A stretch of DNA of 64,000 nucleotides from Sulfurospirillum arsenophilum NBRC 109478 (GTDB lineage Bacteria > Campylobacterota > Campylobacteria > Campylobacterales > Sulfurospirillaceae). The notes under the pieces are model-generated. The model worked only from the letters and a program-made list of their open reading frames with translations, had not been told where the DNA came from and did not search any database. The stretch is from positions 496,001-560,000 of the forward strand of contig NZ_BBQF01000002.1 of assembly GCF_000813345.1 (NCBI RefSeq), in the 5' to 3' direction. Positions 54,614 to 64,000 of this stretch are shown in pieces. Each line of letters starts with the position of its first letter. The first letter of the stretch is position 1. A program made the translations under genes and the position numbers.

Positions 54614-56449
54614 TTAAGAAAATGATAACGGATCGATATCCGCTTCTACATGTAAAAGTTTTACAGCATGGGCAAGTTCCAGTAACGCTTTGCTTGAGTC
54701 ACTGCGCGCCAAGAGCTCATAGCGGTATTTGTTGGCTATTTTGGAGATGTTGGCTTTGCCGTGTCCTACCACTTCGACCTGCGGAAAATTTTGTGCGATG
54801 AGAGCTACTTTTTCGATCAACTCTTTGGCTTTTTCATCTTTAACGTGAGAACTCATCAGTCTCAGCATCTTTTTAAACGGAGGGTAAAGCCCTTTTCGAA
54901 ACACCAATTCATCGTTTAAAAACTGTTCAAAATCACTCAAGTAGTGCTTGAAAAAGTCGCTATTTTTACTCTGAATGAGCACTTCGCCATACCCTTTACG
55001 CCCTGCTCGTCCTGCGATTTGTTGCACCAACGCTAAGGTTTTTTCACGCGATCTAAAATCGCTCATGCCTAAAAGTGCATCTACGCCAAGAATGACGGCA
55101 AGCCCTACACCGTGGTAGTCATGCCCTTTGCTGAGCATCTGAGTGCCGACCATAATGTCGATTTTATGCTCATTAAAGTCGCTCAAAATGGAAGAGAGCT
55201 GTTTTTCGGTTCTCACCTCATCGCGGTCAAACTGTTGCACGACATGCTCAGAAAAATGCTCCGTAAGCTTTTGACTGACCTCTGCCGTTCCCATGCGCGT
55301 TGCCACGATCTCTTCGCACCCACATTTTGGGCACACTTTTGGGATCACTTCGGTGTAGTTACAGTAATGGCATTTAAGCGCGTTCATATTGTGATGAATA
55401 CTCATCCCAACGCTACAAAATGGGCACTCAACATTTGCGCCACAGCTTTTACATGTAATGTACTTAAAATTCGCACGTGTTGGTAAAAAGACGATGACTT
55501 GTTTTTTGGCATTTAACGCTTTTTGGATCGCTTGCGTCATTTTAAAACTTAGCCCATGCTCGCCATCGTCGTACATGATGTAACTTTGTGACTCAAAAAA
55601 TGTGCCCTTAAGCCTAAACGTTGGAACTTTGTGAAAGCTACCTAAAGTGGGCGTTGCACTGCCTAGAAGCACTTTACATCCAAGTTTTTGTCCAAAAAGA
55701 AGCGCCAAATCTTTAGCGTTGTAGCGAGGACGATTGCCCGACTTATAACTCTCATCATGCTCTTCATCAACGACGATCAAACCAAGATGCGCCATTGGTA
55801 AAAAAAGTGCGGAACGCGTCCCTGCGATAATGGAAACCTTTCCCTCTTGAAGATCACTGAGTATCTGCTCTTTTTTCTTCGCACTAATCTTAGAATGCCA
55901 AATGGCAACGTGTGTTCCAAAATGATGTTTCAAACGGTTTTTCATCTGAGGTGTCAGACCAATTTCAGGAAGCAAAAAGATGGCTTGTTTGCCTTCATTG
56001 ATGGTTTGCTCAAAGAGTTTCATATAGATTTCAGTTTTACCACTTCCCGTATCGCCAAAAAGGAGTGATATAGGATGTGTTTGTATAAATTCATACGCTT
56101 TTTGTTGTTCAATGGAAAGCGCTATATCTGTCACAATCGTTTCGTTTACATGTAAAGTATTTTGGGTATAAGGCACAAAAAGACTCAACGCTTCACCCAA
56201 AGAGCAGACATAATACTCTGCGATAAAACGAGCAAGTTCAAGCGTTTTGGGAAGATAAAATGTTTTACATGTAAGAGCAATAGACTCGCAGTCAAAATCA
56301 GGTTTTGCAACTTCGGCAATGACAACACCATGTGTGGTATGTTTCGAAAGAGAGACTTCAACAACACTTCCAACTTCGAGCATCTGCTCAGACTGGTAGG
56401 TTAAAGGAGAAAGAGGAGATTTTAAAAGAGCAATATGATAGTAAAACAT
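54614..56449 (-). CDS. priA: Primosomal helicase PriA
   Basis: 611 aa from the ATG at 56449 (the frame's first codon, GTG at 56452, is also possible). Walker A LLFGDTGSGKTEIYM, DEEH box VVDEEHDESYKS, and the zinc-binding cysteines CKSCGANVECPFC, CHYC, CPKCGCEE are present. It restarts stalled forks and loads DnaB, encoded just downstream. Shorter than E. coli PriA at its N-terminus. Four TTACATGTAA or near copies lie within the gene, read as LHV or TCK. Confidence 0.95.
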   Translation of the reverse strand: MFYYHIALLKSPLSPLTYQSEQMLEVGSVVEVSLSKHTTHGVVIAEVAKPDFDCESIALTCKTFYLPKTLELARFIAEYYVCSLGEALSLFVPYTQNTLHVNETIVTDIALSIEQQKAYEFIQTHPISLLFGDTGSGKTEIYMKLFEQTINEGKQAIFLLPEIGLTPQMKNRLKHHFGTHVAIWHSKISAKKKEQILSDLQEGKVSIIAGTRSALFLPMAHLGLIVVDEEHDESYKSGNRPRYNAKDLALLFGQKLGCKVLLGSATPTLGSFHKVPTFRLKGTFFESQSYIMYDDGEHGLSFKMTQAIQKALNAKKQVIVFLPTRANFKYITCKSCGANVECPFCSVGMSIHHNMNALKCHYCNYTEVIPKVCPKCGCEEIVATRMGTAEVSQKLTEHFSEHVVQQFDRDEVRTEKQLSSILSDFNEHKIDIMVGTQMLSKGHDYHGVGLAVILGVDALLGMSDFRSREKTLALVQQIAGRAGRKGYGEVLIQSKNSDFFKHYLSDFEQFLNDELVFRKGLYPPFKKMLRLMSSHVKDEKAKELIEKVALIAQNFPQVEVVGHGKANISKIANKYRYELLARSDSSKALLELAHAVKLLHVEADIDPLSFS

Positions 56450-56452
56450 CAC

Positions 56453-56950
56453 CTATCTTGTTAATTGGTCGCAGTAGGTTCCCGCTGTGCAATTAAATAT
56501 ACCTGTATTGGCATCATAAAAAAAGGAATGCACAATACCCATAACTCTAAAAGCATATGTATTTGCAGCTGTTTTTACCCAACTACCATCTTGATTGGAT
56601 TGTGAAAAAATTGGATATTCTAAGATATTTGAAGTATTACCATCATTAAAATTAAAAAGTCTATTACCATCTACGCTCGCAGCTACTATAGTATCAAGTG
56701 CTGTAGGAATAAAAGGTACAGTACCTTCTAACATACGTTTTGATTTTTGAAGAGCAATACCACTACGAATAGCGGATATTTGCGATTTTCCTTTGACAAT
56801 AACTGCATCATCACGACTAGCACCAAGTCGTGGAATAGCAACCGCTGCCAATATACCAAGAATGACAATAACAAATACAAGCTCAACCATGGTAAAAGCA
56901 GGACGAATATCGCCCTGCTTAAAGTAGCAAGCTTTTAAACTTTTTACCAT
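56453..56950 (-). CDS. Type IV prepilin-like protein (pseudopilin) 2
   Basis: 165 aa. After an 18-residue leader comes the prepilin signature AFTMVELVFVIVILGILAAV with Glu at +5, followed by AIPRLGASRDD. The cleavage position has Ala before Phe instead of the usual Gly, as in several Campylobacterota pseudopilins. The C-terminus has Cys in FNCTAGTYCDQL, possibly a disulfide. It overlaps pseudopilin 1 by 7 bases and abuts priA. Role: minor pilin of a competence pseudopilus or type II-like system. Confidence 0.85.
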   Translation of the reverse strand: MVKSLKACYFKQGDIRPAFTMVELVFVIVILGILAAVAIPRLGASRDDAVIVKGKSQISAIRSGIALQKSKRMLEGTVPFIPTALDTIVAASVDGNRLFNFNDGNTSNILEYPIFSQSNQDGSWVKTAANTYAFRVMGIVHSFFYDANTGIFNCTAGTYCDQLTR

Positions 56951-57447
56951 TTAACACTTGATCCACGTAGTCCAATTTGAGTATTAGTCACACCCATATT
57001 GGTTAGGACTTTGACTATTCCATTGTTTGTCGAACTATTAATATCAACAACTAACCATGGAGCAAAAGTCCAAACAAATGTACTTGCAATAGGGTCTGCA
57101 GAGGTTACTGATGCACTCGTTGCTGCAGTAGCAGAGCTATTGGCATCTACAATTTTTATTGTTATATGGTCAGAATCAGAACTATTCTCTTTATATGTAT
57201 ATTCTACTTTAGAAGCTGTTTTTTGCCAAATGCTAGTATCAAAACTCATCGCTCCAACAATAGTAAGCTCTTTCTGTCCTTGATACCATGCTGGAACTGC
57301 ATTGAGAACTGTTCCAATATCCGTTTTAAGTGCTGCAGCTTTTGCATCATCCCTCGTTGCTGCAAGCTTCGGAATCGCTACCGATGCTAAAATACCTAAA
57401 ATAACAATAACGAAGATCAACTCGATCATCGTGAAACCTTTTTTCAT
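56944..57447 (-). CDS. Type IV prepilin-like protein (pseudopilin) 1
   Basis: 167 aa. Prepilin signature MKKGFTMIELIFVIVILGIL with canonical Gly before Phe and Glu at +5, then ASVAIPKLAATRDDAKAAAL. The C-terminal part is rich in Ser, Thr and Ala with no disulfide. Its N-terminal 50 residues closely resemble those of pseudopilin 2. AAGGAG lies before the ATG. The prepilin peptidase and assembly ATPase are not in this window. Confidence 0.88.
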   Translation of the reverse strand: MKKGFTMIELIFVIVILGILASVAIPKLAATRDDAKAAALKTDIGTVLNAVPAWYQGQKELTIVGAMSFDTSIWQKTASKVEYTYKENSSDSDHITIKIVDANSSATAATSASVTSADPIASTFVWTFAPWLVVDINSSTNNGIVKVLTNMGVTNTQIGLRGSSVKW

Positions 57448-57528
57448 ACAAACTCCTTAATGTGTGTTGATCAATACACTTATTGACCATGTGAAATCGA
57501 TTTTATAACAATTTTTTTAAAGTCAGAC

Positions 57529-57747
57529 TTAAATTTCGTCCATTTTCTTGACAAGCGCTGTGATCTCTTGTTCTATCATAAAATTATCGTAACATTTGCC
57601 CACGTAAGCGAACAGAAGCTCTTTAGGATCAATGGTGCTTTTACCTTTAAACTTCTCTTTAAAGTCGGCTTCAAATTGCTCGGCAAATGCACCTTCTAAC
57701 TTGATGTCAAAGTCTTTGCCACCAAGGCTAATGGTTATTTTACTCAT
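57529..57747 (-). CDS. Small conserved protein, possibly ZapA-like
   Basis: 72 aa, acidic. The start ITISLGGKDFDIKLEGAFAE could form the short beta strands that open ZapA proteins, followed by a helix (EITALVKKMDEI), but it is shorter than ZapA and I would not assign it. It overlaps the coiled-coil gene upstream by 4 bases. The pair is conserved next to uvrB in Campylobacter, as I recall. Confidence 0.6.
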   Translation of the reverse strand: MSKITISLGGKDFDIKLEGAFAEQFEADFKEKFKGKSTIDPKELLFAYVGKCYDNFMIEQEITALVKKMDEI

Positions 57748-57977
57748 CGACCCAGTACTGCTTCGATTTTACTGAGCAGATCATCGGCATTGACATCTTT
57801 ATTGATGAGATCTTGCTCTAGTTTTGATATCTGCACATTTTTAGCTTCTGCCATTGCTTTGGCTTTGACTACTTCTTGGCGAAGGGCTTCATTTTGAGCC
57901 AGAAGGTCTTTGTATTTTTCCAAAAGTTCAGTTATCTTTTGGGTTAATGTGCTAATGTTTCTCTCTTCTTCAAACAT
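57744..57977 (-). CDS. Small coiled-coil protein
   Basis: 77 aa, almost entirely predicted coiled coil ([20 protein letters not shown], then [20 protein letters not shown]). Size and shape recall ZapB-type division proteins, but this is a structural resemblance only. First gene of the minus-strand series leading to comEC, and divergent from uvrB with 63 bases between the two starts. Confidence 0.6.
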   Translation of the reverse strand: MFEEERNISTLTQKITELLEKYKDLLAQNEALRQEVVKAKAMAEAKNVQISKLEQDLINKDVNADDLLSKIEAVLGR

Positions 57978-58040
57978 TTACGACTCCGGTTGTGGACTGT
58001 TTGCTATAATTGTAACAAAATAATGGGAAAAGTATCAACT

Positions 58041-60017
58041 ATGAGTGAATTTTATTTAGAAAGTCCCTATCAACCATCGGGTGACCAACCGCAAGCCATC
58101 GAAAAGCTTGTAGCGTCTATTAAAAAAGGAAGTCGCTACCAAACACTCATTGGTGTTACGGGAAGCGGTAAAACCTACACCATGGCGCAAATCATTCAAA
58201 AACTAAAGATGCCTACCCTTATCATGACGCATAATAAAACACTTGCCGCGCAACTTTACAGCGAATTTAAGGGCTTTTTTCCTAAAAACCATGTGGAGTA
58301 TTTTATCAGCTATTACGACTACTATCAGCCTGAGGCATACATTCCACGCAGTGATCTTTTCATCGAAAAAGACAGCTCTATCAATGAAGAATTAGAGCGT
58401 TTGCGCCTTAGTGCCACTGCTTCTTTGCTTAGTTTTGATGATGTTATCTGTGTCGCTTCCGTTTCTGCCAACTACGGCTTAGGTGATCCGAGCGAGTATA
58501 AAGAGATGGTACAAGTCATCGAAAAGGGTGATACCATCAACCAAAAAAAGCTTCTTTTGCGCCTCGTCGACATGGGGTATAAACGCAATGACACCTTTTT
58601 TGATCGAGGATGTTTTAGGGTTAGTGGCGATGTCATCGACATTTACCCAGCATACAGTGAAGAAGAGGCGGTTCGAGTGGAGTTTTTTGGTGATGAAGTG
58701 GAGAGCATTAACTACTTTGAAGTCTTTCTCAACAAAAAACTGCAAAATCTCAACAAAGTTGTCATCTATGCAGCCAATCAGTTCATTGTCGGACACGAGA
58801 GGCTTCAAAAGGCCATCAAATCTATCGAGCAAGAGCTTGGGGAACGGCTTCAATACTTGAAAAAAGAGGACAAACTGGTCGAGTACCAACGCCTCAAACA
58901 ACGTGTCGAATTTGACCTTGAAATGCTAGGCTCCACAGGAGCGTGTAAAGGTGTTGAAAACTACGCACGCTACCTTACAGGCATTGAACCAGGTGCTACG
59001 CCCTACTCGTTGTTTGACTATTTCGAAGCGATGAACAAAGAATATCTGGTCATCGTCGATGAATCCCACGTCAGTCTTCCACAATTTCGCGGTATGTTCG
59101 CGGGCGATCGCAGTCGTAAAGAAGTTTTGGTTGAGTATGGTTTTAGGCTTCCCAGTGCCCTTGATAACCGCCCTTTGATGTTTGATGAGTTCATCAACAA
59201 AGCACCACGTTACCTTTTTGTCAGTGCGACACCTAAAGAGTTGGAGCTAGGACTCAGCGGTGATAATACTGCCGAGCAGATCATCCGCCCAACGGGTCTT
59301 CTTGATCCTGAAGTGGAAATTTTAAGCAGTAAAAACCAAGTTGAAACCCTTTTTGATAAGATCAAAGAAGTGATAGCCAAAGATGAAAAAGTCCTTGTGA
59401 CGGTGCTGACGAAAAAGATGGCAGAAGAGCTAACACGCTACTACGCCGATCTTGGTATCAAAATAAGATACATGCACTCCGACATCGATGCGATTGAACG
59501 TAATCAGATTATTCGCTCACTTCGTGTGGGAGAGTTTGACGTACTTGTCGGCATTAACCTTCTTCGTGAAGGACTTGACCTTCCTGAGGTTTCGCTTGTC
59601 GCCATCTTGGATGCCGATAAAGAGGGCTTTTTACGCTCGGAAACCAGCCTTATTCAAACCATGGGACGCGCTGCTAGAAATCTAAACGGCAGAGTCATCA
59701 TGTTTGCAGAGAAAATTACAGACTCGATGCAAAAAGCAATTGAGACAACCTTACGGAGGCGTGCGATTCAAGAGACCTACAATCAAGAGCACAACATCAC
59801 ACCAACCAGCACCACACGTAAAATGGATGAGAATTTAAAACTCGAAGAGCATGCTGACATCTACAATACCTTTGATAAAAAAGACAAAATTCCACCGAGT
59901 GAAAAAAAGAAAATTATCACCGAACTTACTAAGGCAATGCACGAAGCAGCAAAGATTTTGGAGTTTGAAAAAGCAGCGAAATTACGCGATCAAATTGAAA
60001 AATTGAAAAAGATGTAA
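58041..60017 (+). CDS. uvrB: Excinuclease ABC subunit B
   Basis: 658 aa from the ATG at 58041 ([16 protein letters not shown]), the usual UvrB start and length; earlier in-frame ATGs at 57990 and 58023 add residues not seen in the family. Walker [17 protein letters not shown], the damage-probing beta-hairpin [35 protein letters not shown], and the C-terminal UVR motif [20 protein letters not shown] are all visible. It verifies lesions in nucleotide excision repair. Confidence 0.96.
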   Translation: MSEFYLESPYQPSGDQPQAIEKLVASIKKGSRYQTLIGVTGSGKTYTMAQIIQKLKMPTLIMTHNKTLAAQLYSEFKGFFPKNHVEYFISYYDYYQPEAYIPRSDLFIEKDSSINEELERLRLSATASLLSFDDVICVASVSANYGLGDPSEYKEMVQVIEKGDTINQKKLLLRLVDMGYKRNDTFFDRGCFRVSGDVIDIYPAYSEEEAVRVEFFGDEVESINYFEVFLNKKLQNLNKVVIYAANQFIVGHERLQKAIKSIEQELGERLQYLKKEDKLVEYQRLKQRVEFDLEMLGSTGACKGVENYARYLTGIEPGATPYSLFDYFEAMNKEYLVIVDESHVSLPQFRGMFAGDRSRKEVLVEYGFRLPSALDNRPLMFDEFINKAPRYLFVSATPKELELGLSGDNTAEQIIRPTGLLDPEVEILSSKNQVETLFDKIKEVIAKDEKVLVTVLTKKMAEELTRYYADLGIKIRYMHSDIDAIERNQIIRSLRVGEFDVLVGINLLREGLDLPEVSLVAILDADKEGFLRSETSLIQTMGRAARNLNGRVIMFAEKITDSMQKAIETTLRRRAIQETYNQEHNITPTSTTRKMDENLKLEEHADIYNTFDKKDKIPPSEKKKIITELTKAMHEAAKILEFEKAAKLRDQIEKLKKM

Positions 60018-60023
60018 AAAATC

Positions 60024-60035
60024 TTTACATGTAAA
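60024..60035. repeat. TTTACATGTAAA palindrome after the uvrB stop
   Basis: Exact copy, 6 bases after the stop. Confidence 0.9.
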
Positions 60036-60075
60036 GGAATTTTGGAGTAAAATAGACTCGTTTTAGGAGGATACT

Positions 60076-60618
60076 ATGCAAATAGATAGCTTTTTAAACG
60101 CCTCTTATGTACACATTAACAACACTCCTCTGTCATCAAACACTACAACTACGTCCGCTACATCTGAAAAAAAAGATGAAAATTCTACAGAACTTACAGC
60201 TTCCGAACAAGCCTTAATAGCAGAGCTTCAAGCCACCGATACTGCCGTACGAGCACACGAGAGTGCTCATATCGCAGCAGGTGGAGGGGTTATTCGCGGT
60301 GGCGCCGTTTTTACCTATGCACAAGCTCCCGATAAAAGACTCTATGCTGTAGGTGGCGAAGTTGGCATTGATACATCTGAAGGGAGTACCCCTGAAAACA
60401 CGGTAACAAAAATGCAAACGGTACGTACCGCCGCACTTGCCCCCGCAGACCCTAGTGCCACAGACTACCAAGTCGCTGCCACAGCATCCATGCTTCAAAT
60501 GATGGCTAGACTTCAAGTCTCACGTCTTCAACAAGAGGAACTGTTAGCGAAGGCCAAAGAGAGCTATTCATCTGCCAATAATGAAAATACCACCTCACTT
60601 CTTTCAAATTATGCATAA
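60076..60618 (+). CDS. Putative metalloprotease, SprA-related (CJM1_0395 family)
   Basis: 180 aa. A Ser/Thr-rich N-terminus of about 45 residues is followed by the SprA-like domain with the zinc motif HESAH in AVRAHESAHIAAGGGVIRGG, then the conserved YAVGGEVGIDTSEGSTPENT and TVRTAALAPADPSATDYQVA. The family is annotated as a putative metalloprotease; activity is inferred from HExxH. No signal peptide is evident. AGGAGG lies before the ATG. Likely monocistronic. Confidence 0.8.
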   Translation: MQIDSFLNASYVHINNTPLSSNTTTTSATSEKKDENSTELTASEQALIAELQATDTAVRAHESAHIAAGGGVIRGGAVFTYAQAPDKRLYAVGGEVGIDTSEGSTPENTVTKMQTVRTAALAPADPSATDYQVAATASMLQMMARLQVSRLQQEELLAKAKESYSSANNENTTSLLSNYA

Positions 60619-60691
60619 TTAATCACACACCGTTACCTTTTTATAACTTTTTTCTGATAAAATAATTAGTACTTTTTAAAAAGGATAGAAC

Positions 60692-62803
60692 GTGCCTGAT
60701 TTAACTGACTCTAGTATGTACCTTAACCGTGAGCTTTCATGGCTCAAATTTAATACCAGAGTCCTTACTCAATCCATGAAAAAAGAATTACCCCTTTTTG
60801 AGCGACTCAAATTTTTAGCTATTTATGCAACCAACCTTGATGAATTTTATATGATTCGTGTTGCAGGACTCAAACAGCTTTTTAGCGCTGGTGTTATCGA
60901 AACGGGAGCGGATCAAAAAACACCTCTCGATCAACTCAGAGAAATCAGAACCTACCTTGCTAGCGAAAAAGAGGTCATTCAGAGCAGTTACGAAGAGATC
61001 GTAAAAGACCTTGAAAAAGAGAACCTTTTTATTACAGACTATGATGATTTAAACCCAGCTCTGGCAAAACTTTCAGATGATTATTTCTTCTCAAATATCT
61101 TGCCTGTTATCGTCCCCATTGCGGTGAATGCAACGCATCCATTCCCTCATCTTAATAACCTTAGCTTTTCACTCGCGGTTAAACTTCAAGACAGTGAGAG
61201 CGAAGAAGAGAGCAACTACAAATACGGCATGATTCGCATTCCACGCGTACTTCCACGCTTTTTCCAAGCAGGAGACAACACGTATGTGCCGATTGAAACC
61301 ATTGTTAAAAAACATACGGAAGAGATTTTCCCTGGCTATAAACTCATTGCTTCCGCGGCATTTAGAGTTACCAGAAATGCTGACATGGTCATCGAAGAAG
61401 AAGAAGCGGATGATTTTATGATGATTATGGAGCAAGGGCTAAAACTACGCCGTAAAGGTGCTTTTGTACGCCTTAATATCCAAGAAGGAGCGGATCCTGA
61501 TCTACTCAATTTCTTAAATTCACATATGCAGATTTTCTTTAAAGATATTTACACGTATAAAATTCCACTCAACCTTGGAGCACTTTGGCAAATTGTGGGC
61601 AATAAGGACTTTTCGCATCTTGCACTACCACCGTACAATCCAAAGATATTGCCACCGTTTGATACCAGTGAGTCTGTCTTTAAAGTGATTGACAAAGGCG
61701 ATGTTCTGCTCTTTCATCCATATGAGAGCTTTGACCCCGTGTTAAGACTTATTCGTGAAGCATCTAAAGATCCTAAAGTTGTCTCGATTCGTATGACACT
61801 GTACCGTGTAGAGAAAAACTCACAGATCGTTCAAGCGTTGATTGATGCAGCCAATGAAGGCAAACAAGTCACCGCCGTTGTGGAACTTAAAGCGCGTTTT
61901 GATGAAGAAAACAACCTTCACTGGGCAAAAGCATTGGAACAAGCGGGTGCGCACGTGGTTTATGGTATCACGGGCTTTAAAGTTCATGCCAAGATCGCAC
62001 AAGTTATTCGTCAAGAAGAAGATGGCAAGCTTAAATTTTACATGCACTTTAGCACTGGTAACTACAACGGCGCTACGGCGAAGGTTTATACCGACACCAG
62101 TTTCTTTACATGTAAAGAGGATTTTGCGAAAGATGGCACGATGTTCTTTCACATCTTATCGGGCTTTTCAAAGCATAAAAAACTTGATACGCTCTCTATG
62201 TCACCGACACAAATCAAGCCTAAAGTCATTAGTCTTATCAACAATGAGGCCAAGTATGGAACAGAGGGACGCATTATCGTTAAGATGAACTCTTTAGTCG
62301 ATTCTGATGTTATTCAAGCTCTCTACGATGCTTCGATGGAAGGTGTACAAATCGACATTATCGCTCGTGGTATCTGTTGTTTAAGACCTGGGGTTGAAGG
62401 GATTAGTGAGAATATTCGTGTCAAATCTATCATTGGAAAGTACTTAGAACACGCTCGTATTTTCTACTTTAAAAATGGCGATCCAACGACAACGTTCATC
62501 TCAAGTGCTGACTGGATGCCTCGTAATCTTGAGCGAAGGTTAGAGCTTATGACGCCGATTTTTGATAAAGCGTTACAACAAAAGCTTTTTGAGATTTTAC
62601 AACTTCAGCTCAATGACAATGTACTAAGCTGGACACTTGGAAACGATGGCGAATACACAGAGATTGAACCATCCGATGAGCGTGCTATCAATAACCATAC
62701 CGTTTTGGAAGATTATATGAATAAAATCTACAAAGCACAAAAGAAAGATACCAGTTCTCACAAAGCAGAAAAACTCGCAAAACGCCTTTTCAAGGAGAGT
62801 TGA
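60692..62803 (+). CDS. ppk: Polyphosphate kinase 1
   Basis: 703 aa, starting with GTG after AGGATAG. The four PPK1 domains are visible: [16 protein letters not shown] at the N-terminus, FEVDKGDVLL-type middle ([20 protein letters not shown]), and catalytic C1/C2 regions with the phospho-acceptor His in [20 protein letters not shown] and the loop [15 protein letters not shown]. It makes polyphosphate from ATP. A TTTACATGTAAA copy at 62105 is read as FTCK. It overlaps the next gene by one base. Confidence 0.96.
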   Translation: MPDLTDSSMYLNRELSWLKFNTRVLTQSMKKELPLFERLKFLAIYATNLDEFYMIRVAGLKQLFSAGVIETGADQKTPLDQLREIRTYLASEKEVIQSSYEEIVKDLEKENLFITDYDDLNPALAKLSDDYFFSNILPVIVPIAVNATHPFPHLNNLSFSLAVKLQDSESEEESNYKYGMIRIPRVLPRFFQAGDNTYVPIETIVKKHTEEIFPGYKLIASAAFRVTRNADMVIEEEEADDFMMIMEQGLKLRRKGAFVRLNIQEGADPDLLNFLNSHMQIFFKDIYTYKIPLNLGALWQIVGNKDFSHLALPPYNPKILPPFDTSESVFKVIDKGDVLLFHPYESFDPVLRLIREASKDPKVVSIRMTLYRVEKNSQIVQALIDAANEGKQVTAVVELKARFDEENNLHWAKALEQAGAHVVYGITGFKVHAKIAQVIRQEEDGKLKFYMHFSTGNYNGATAKVYTDTSFFTCKEDFAKDGTMFFHILSGFSKHKKLDTLSMSPTQIKPKVISLINNEAKYGTEGRIIVKMNSLVDSDVIQALYDASMEGVQIDIIARGICCLRPGVEGISENIRVKSIIGKYLEHARIFYFKNGDPTTTFISSADWMPRNLERRLELMTPIFDKALQQKLFEILQLQLNDNVLSWTLGNDGEYTEIEPSDERAINNHTVLEDYMNKIYKAQKKDTSSHKAEKLAKRLFKES

Positions 62804-63327
62804 TGATAATGGAGTTTCAAGGTACAACGCCTTCCATCGCTTCGGATGTTTTTGTAGCCCCCAGTGCTGACATCATCGGTGACGTGATCATCGGTGAGGG
62901 AAGTTCTGTCTGGTTTGGCTGCGTCATCAGAGGCGATGTCAATTCCATCTCCATTGGGAAGCGAACATCCATCCAAGACCTCAGTATGATTCATGTGACA
63001 CATTTCAAAAAAGAAGATCGTAGTGATGGATTCGCCACAACCATCGGCGATGATGTTACCATAGCGCACCGCGTTATGCTGCATGGCTGTACTATTGAAG
63101 ATGCTTGTTTGATAGGAATGAGTGCAACGATACTTGATGGTGCAGTGATTGGCAAAGAGTCCATTGTCGGAGCAAATTCATTGGTGACCAAGAATAAAGT
63201 CTTTCCACCACGTTCACTCATTATGGGAAATCCAGCCAAAGTTGTACGCGAGTTAAACGATGCGGAGATCGCATCGCTTTACCATTCAGCCGATAATTAC
63301 GTACGATTTAAAGCGATGTACCAGTAG
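62803..63327 (+). CDS. Gamma-carbonic anhydrase family protein
   Basis: 174 aa from the ATG at 62803 (GGAG five bases upstream; an ATG at 62809 is also possible). Left-handed beta-helix hexapeptide repeats run from VAPSADIIGDVIIGEGSSVW to the C-terminus. Zinc ligands are present: His in LSMIHVTHF and AHRVMLHGC. RGDVNSISIGKRTSIQD is the conserved loop. It may be a carbonic anhydrase or a related ligand-binding trimer. TGATG coupling to ppk; its end overlaps dnaQ tail-to-tail by 20 bases. Confidence 0.85.
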   Translation: MIMEFQGTTPSIASDVFVAPSADIIGDVIIGEGSSVWFGCVIRGDVNSISIGKRTSIQDLSMIHVTHFKKEDRSDGFATTIGDDVTIAHRVMLHGCTIEDACLIGMSATILDGAVIGKESIVGANSLVTKNKVFPPRSLIMGNPAKVVRELNDAEIASLYHSADNYVRFKAMYQ

Positions 63328-64000
63328 ACGGTTTAACAGGCTTCTCTTTTTTCTTCTTTTTTTGATTTTGCGGTTTAGTGAAATCAATCAACTGCTCTAC
63401 CGTTTGAACACCTTCTGGCAACTTCTCCAACGCTTTAAAAAACACTTGCGCCGTGGCGCGTGCATCACACAGTGCTCGGTGATGGTTTTCAAACCCAATT
63501 CCCAAATATTCTGTCAAAGCACCCAGCCCATATTTAGGTGCTTCGATGCATTTTTTCGCTAAATCGATCGTATCAAGCCTGCGGTTTAAAAGAGGTCCGA
63601 AACCTGCTTGTTCAAGTGCGTAGGAGATAAAATAGTAGTCAAAATTAACATTATGTGCCACAAAGACGGCATCTTTAATAAAAAGTCTAAATGCTTCCAA
63701 TACAGAGTTTAAAGAAGGTGCATGTTGCAGTTCTGCAAGCGTAATGCCCGTAAGCTGCTCGATGCTATCAGGCAAAATATCAGCTTTGACCAAAGAGGAA
63801 AACTGTGCTACCTCTTTGCCATTTTCAATCATCACAGCACCAATTTCAATGATCTGATGCAGTGTAGGCTTACTGCCATTGGCTTCAATATCAACCACAC
63901 AAAACTTTCCCTGACCTATTGGCGTTGTAATTGTTTCCAGGGTAAAGGCATAGTTATTGTACTTGGTGATAGGAAGTCCTAAAAGTTTAAGCATGTCAAG
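63308..64000 (-). CDS. DnaQ-like 3'-5' exonuclease (5' end may lie outside window)
   Basis: At least 228 aa; the frame stays open to the window edge, so the true start may be beyond it (an ATG at 63994 has no clear ribosome site in view). DEDDh exonuclease motifs: Exo I CVVDIEANGS (Asp, Glu), Exo II VAHNVNFDYYF, Exo III HRALCDARAT (His, Asp). This fits the proofreading epsilon subunit or a related exonuclease. The C-terminal tail is Lys-rich (NQKKKKKEKPVK). Confidence 0.85.
   Translation of the reverse strand, partial: LDMLKLLGLPITKYNNYAFTLETITTPIGQGKFCVVDIEANGSKPTLHQIIEIGAVMIENGKEVAQFSSLVKADILPDSIEQLTGITLAELQHAPSLNSVLEAFRLFIKDAVFVAHNVNFDYYFISYALEQAGFGPLLNRRLDTIDLAKKCIEAPKYGLGALTEYLGIGFENHHRALCDARATAQVFFKALEKLPEGVQTVEQLIDFTKPQNQKKKKKEKPVKPSTGTSL

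Noticed and set aside
1-64000. CRISPR arrays, tRNA or rRNA genes, prophage
   Set aside because: No regularly spaced direct repeats, cloverleaf sequences, rRNA stretches or phage structural genes were seen on reading both strands.

Overview
The window reads as chromosome of a Campylobacterota bacterium, most likely Sulfurospirillum or a close relative. This is inferred from gene content and order: fdhT/fdhU-type selenium genes; the block of two small genes, pseudopilins, priA and ispG next to a divergent uvrB; the M23 peptidase / PgbA-domain / glcD cluster; a 618-aa RpoD with an acidic insert; and AguA/AguB putrescine synthesis. No rRNA, tRNA, CRISPR array, phage or complete insertion sequence was seen. 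Both ends are cut inside genes: an FtsH-like protease on the left and a DnaQ-like exonuclease on the right.

Layout. 0-8 kb: end of an M41 protease, an AraC regulator divergent from a flavoprotein, fdhU-fdhT, a UPF0316 protein, then a compact PhnD-like / diguanylate cyclase / PhnD-like signalling trio. 8-13.5 kb: YwbE, then a run of RecQ, thioesterase, unknown protein and DEAD-box helicase, then an orphan membrane protein flanked by a 20-bp imperfect inverted repeat. 13.5-17.8 kb: an electron-transfer operon (SHP-type cytochrome, diheme cytochrome, b561/diheme fusion) with a Spy-like sensor and a two-component system. 17.8-24.5 kb: methylcitrate cycle prpE-prpB-prpC-prpD with a divergent regulator of unknown family. 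24.5-33 kb: a lipoprotein, PhnA-like protein, AzlCD, a 56-aa membrane protein, FlgG/FlgF behind a sigma-54 promoter, RpoD with a PAS-like partner, an HxlR regulator divergent from a flavoprotein, and SapC. 33-39.3 kb: two-component system, DUF485, ActP and Acs for acetate uptake and activation. 39.4-46.3 kb: AguA, a CDF metal exporter, FeoAB, AguB, NUDIX, CorA. 46.5-50.8 kb: M23 peptidase, PgbA-domain protein, GlcD, YihY. 50.8-58 kb: a long minus-strand series of two small genes, two pseudopilins, PriA, IspG, DnaB and ComEC. 58-64 kb: UvrB, a SprA-like metalloprotease, polyphosphate kinase, gamma-carbonic anhydrase, DnaQ.

Metabolically the window fits an anaerobe or microaerobe living on small organic acids: acetate (ActP/Acs), propionate (Prp), glycolate or D-lactate (GlcD) and formate (selenium delivery to formate dehydrogenase).

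Two signals are not explained by the genes. (1) The 12-bp palindrome TTTACATGTAAA occurs 23 times exactly and about a dozen times with one changed end base. Copies cluster 2-13 bases after stop codons, sometimes as pairs that form terminators, or sit just before Shine-Dalgarno sequences. Coding copies are always read as LHV or TCK. (2) Three intergenic spacers carry a three-hairpin element whose stems co-vary while loops and linker are conserved.
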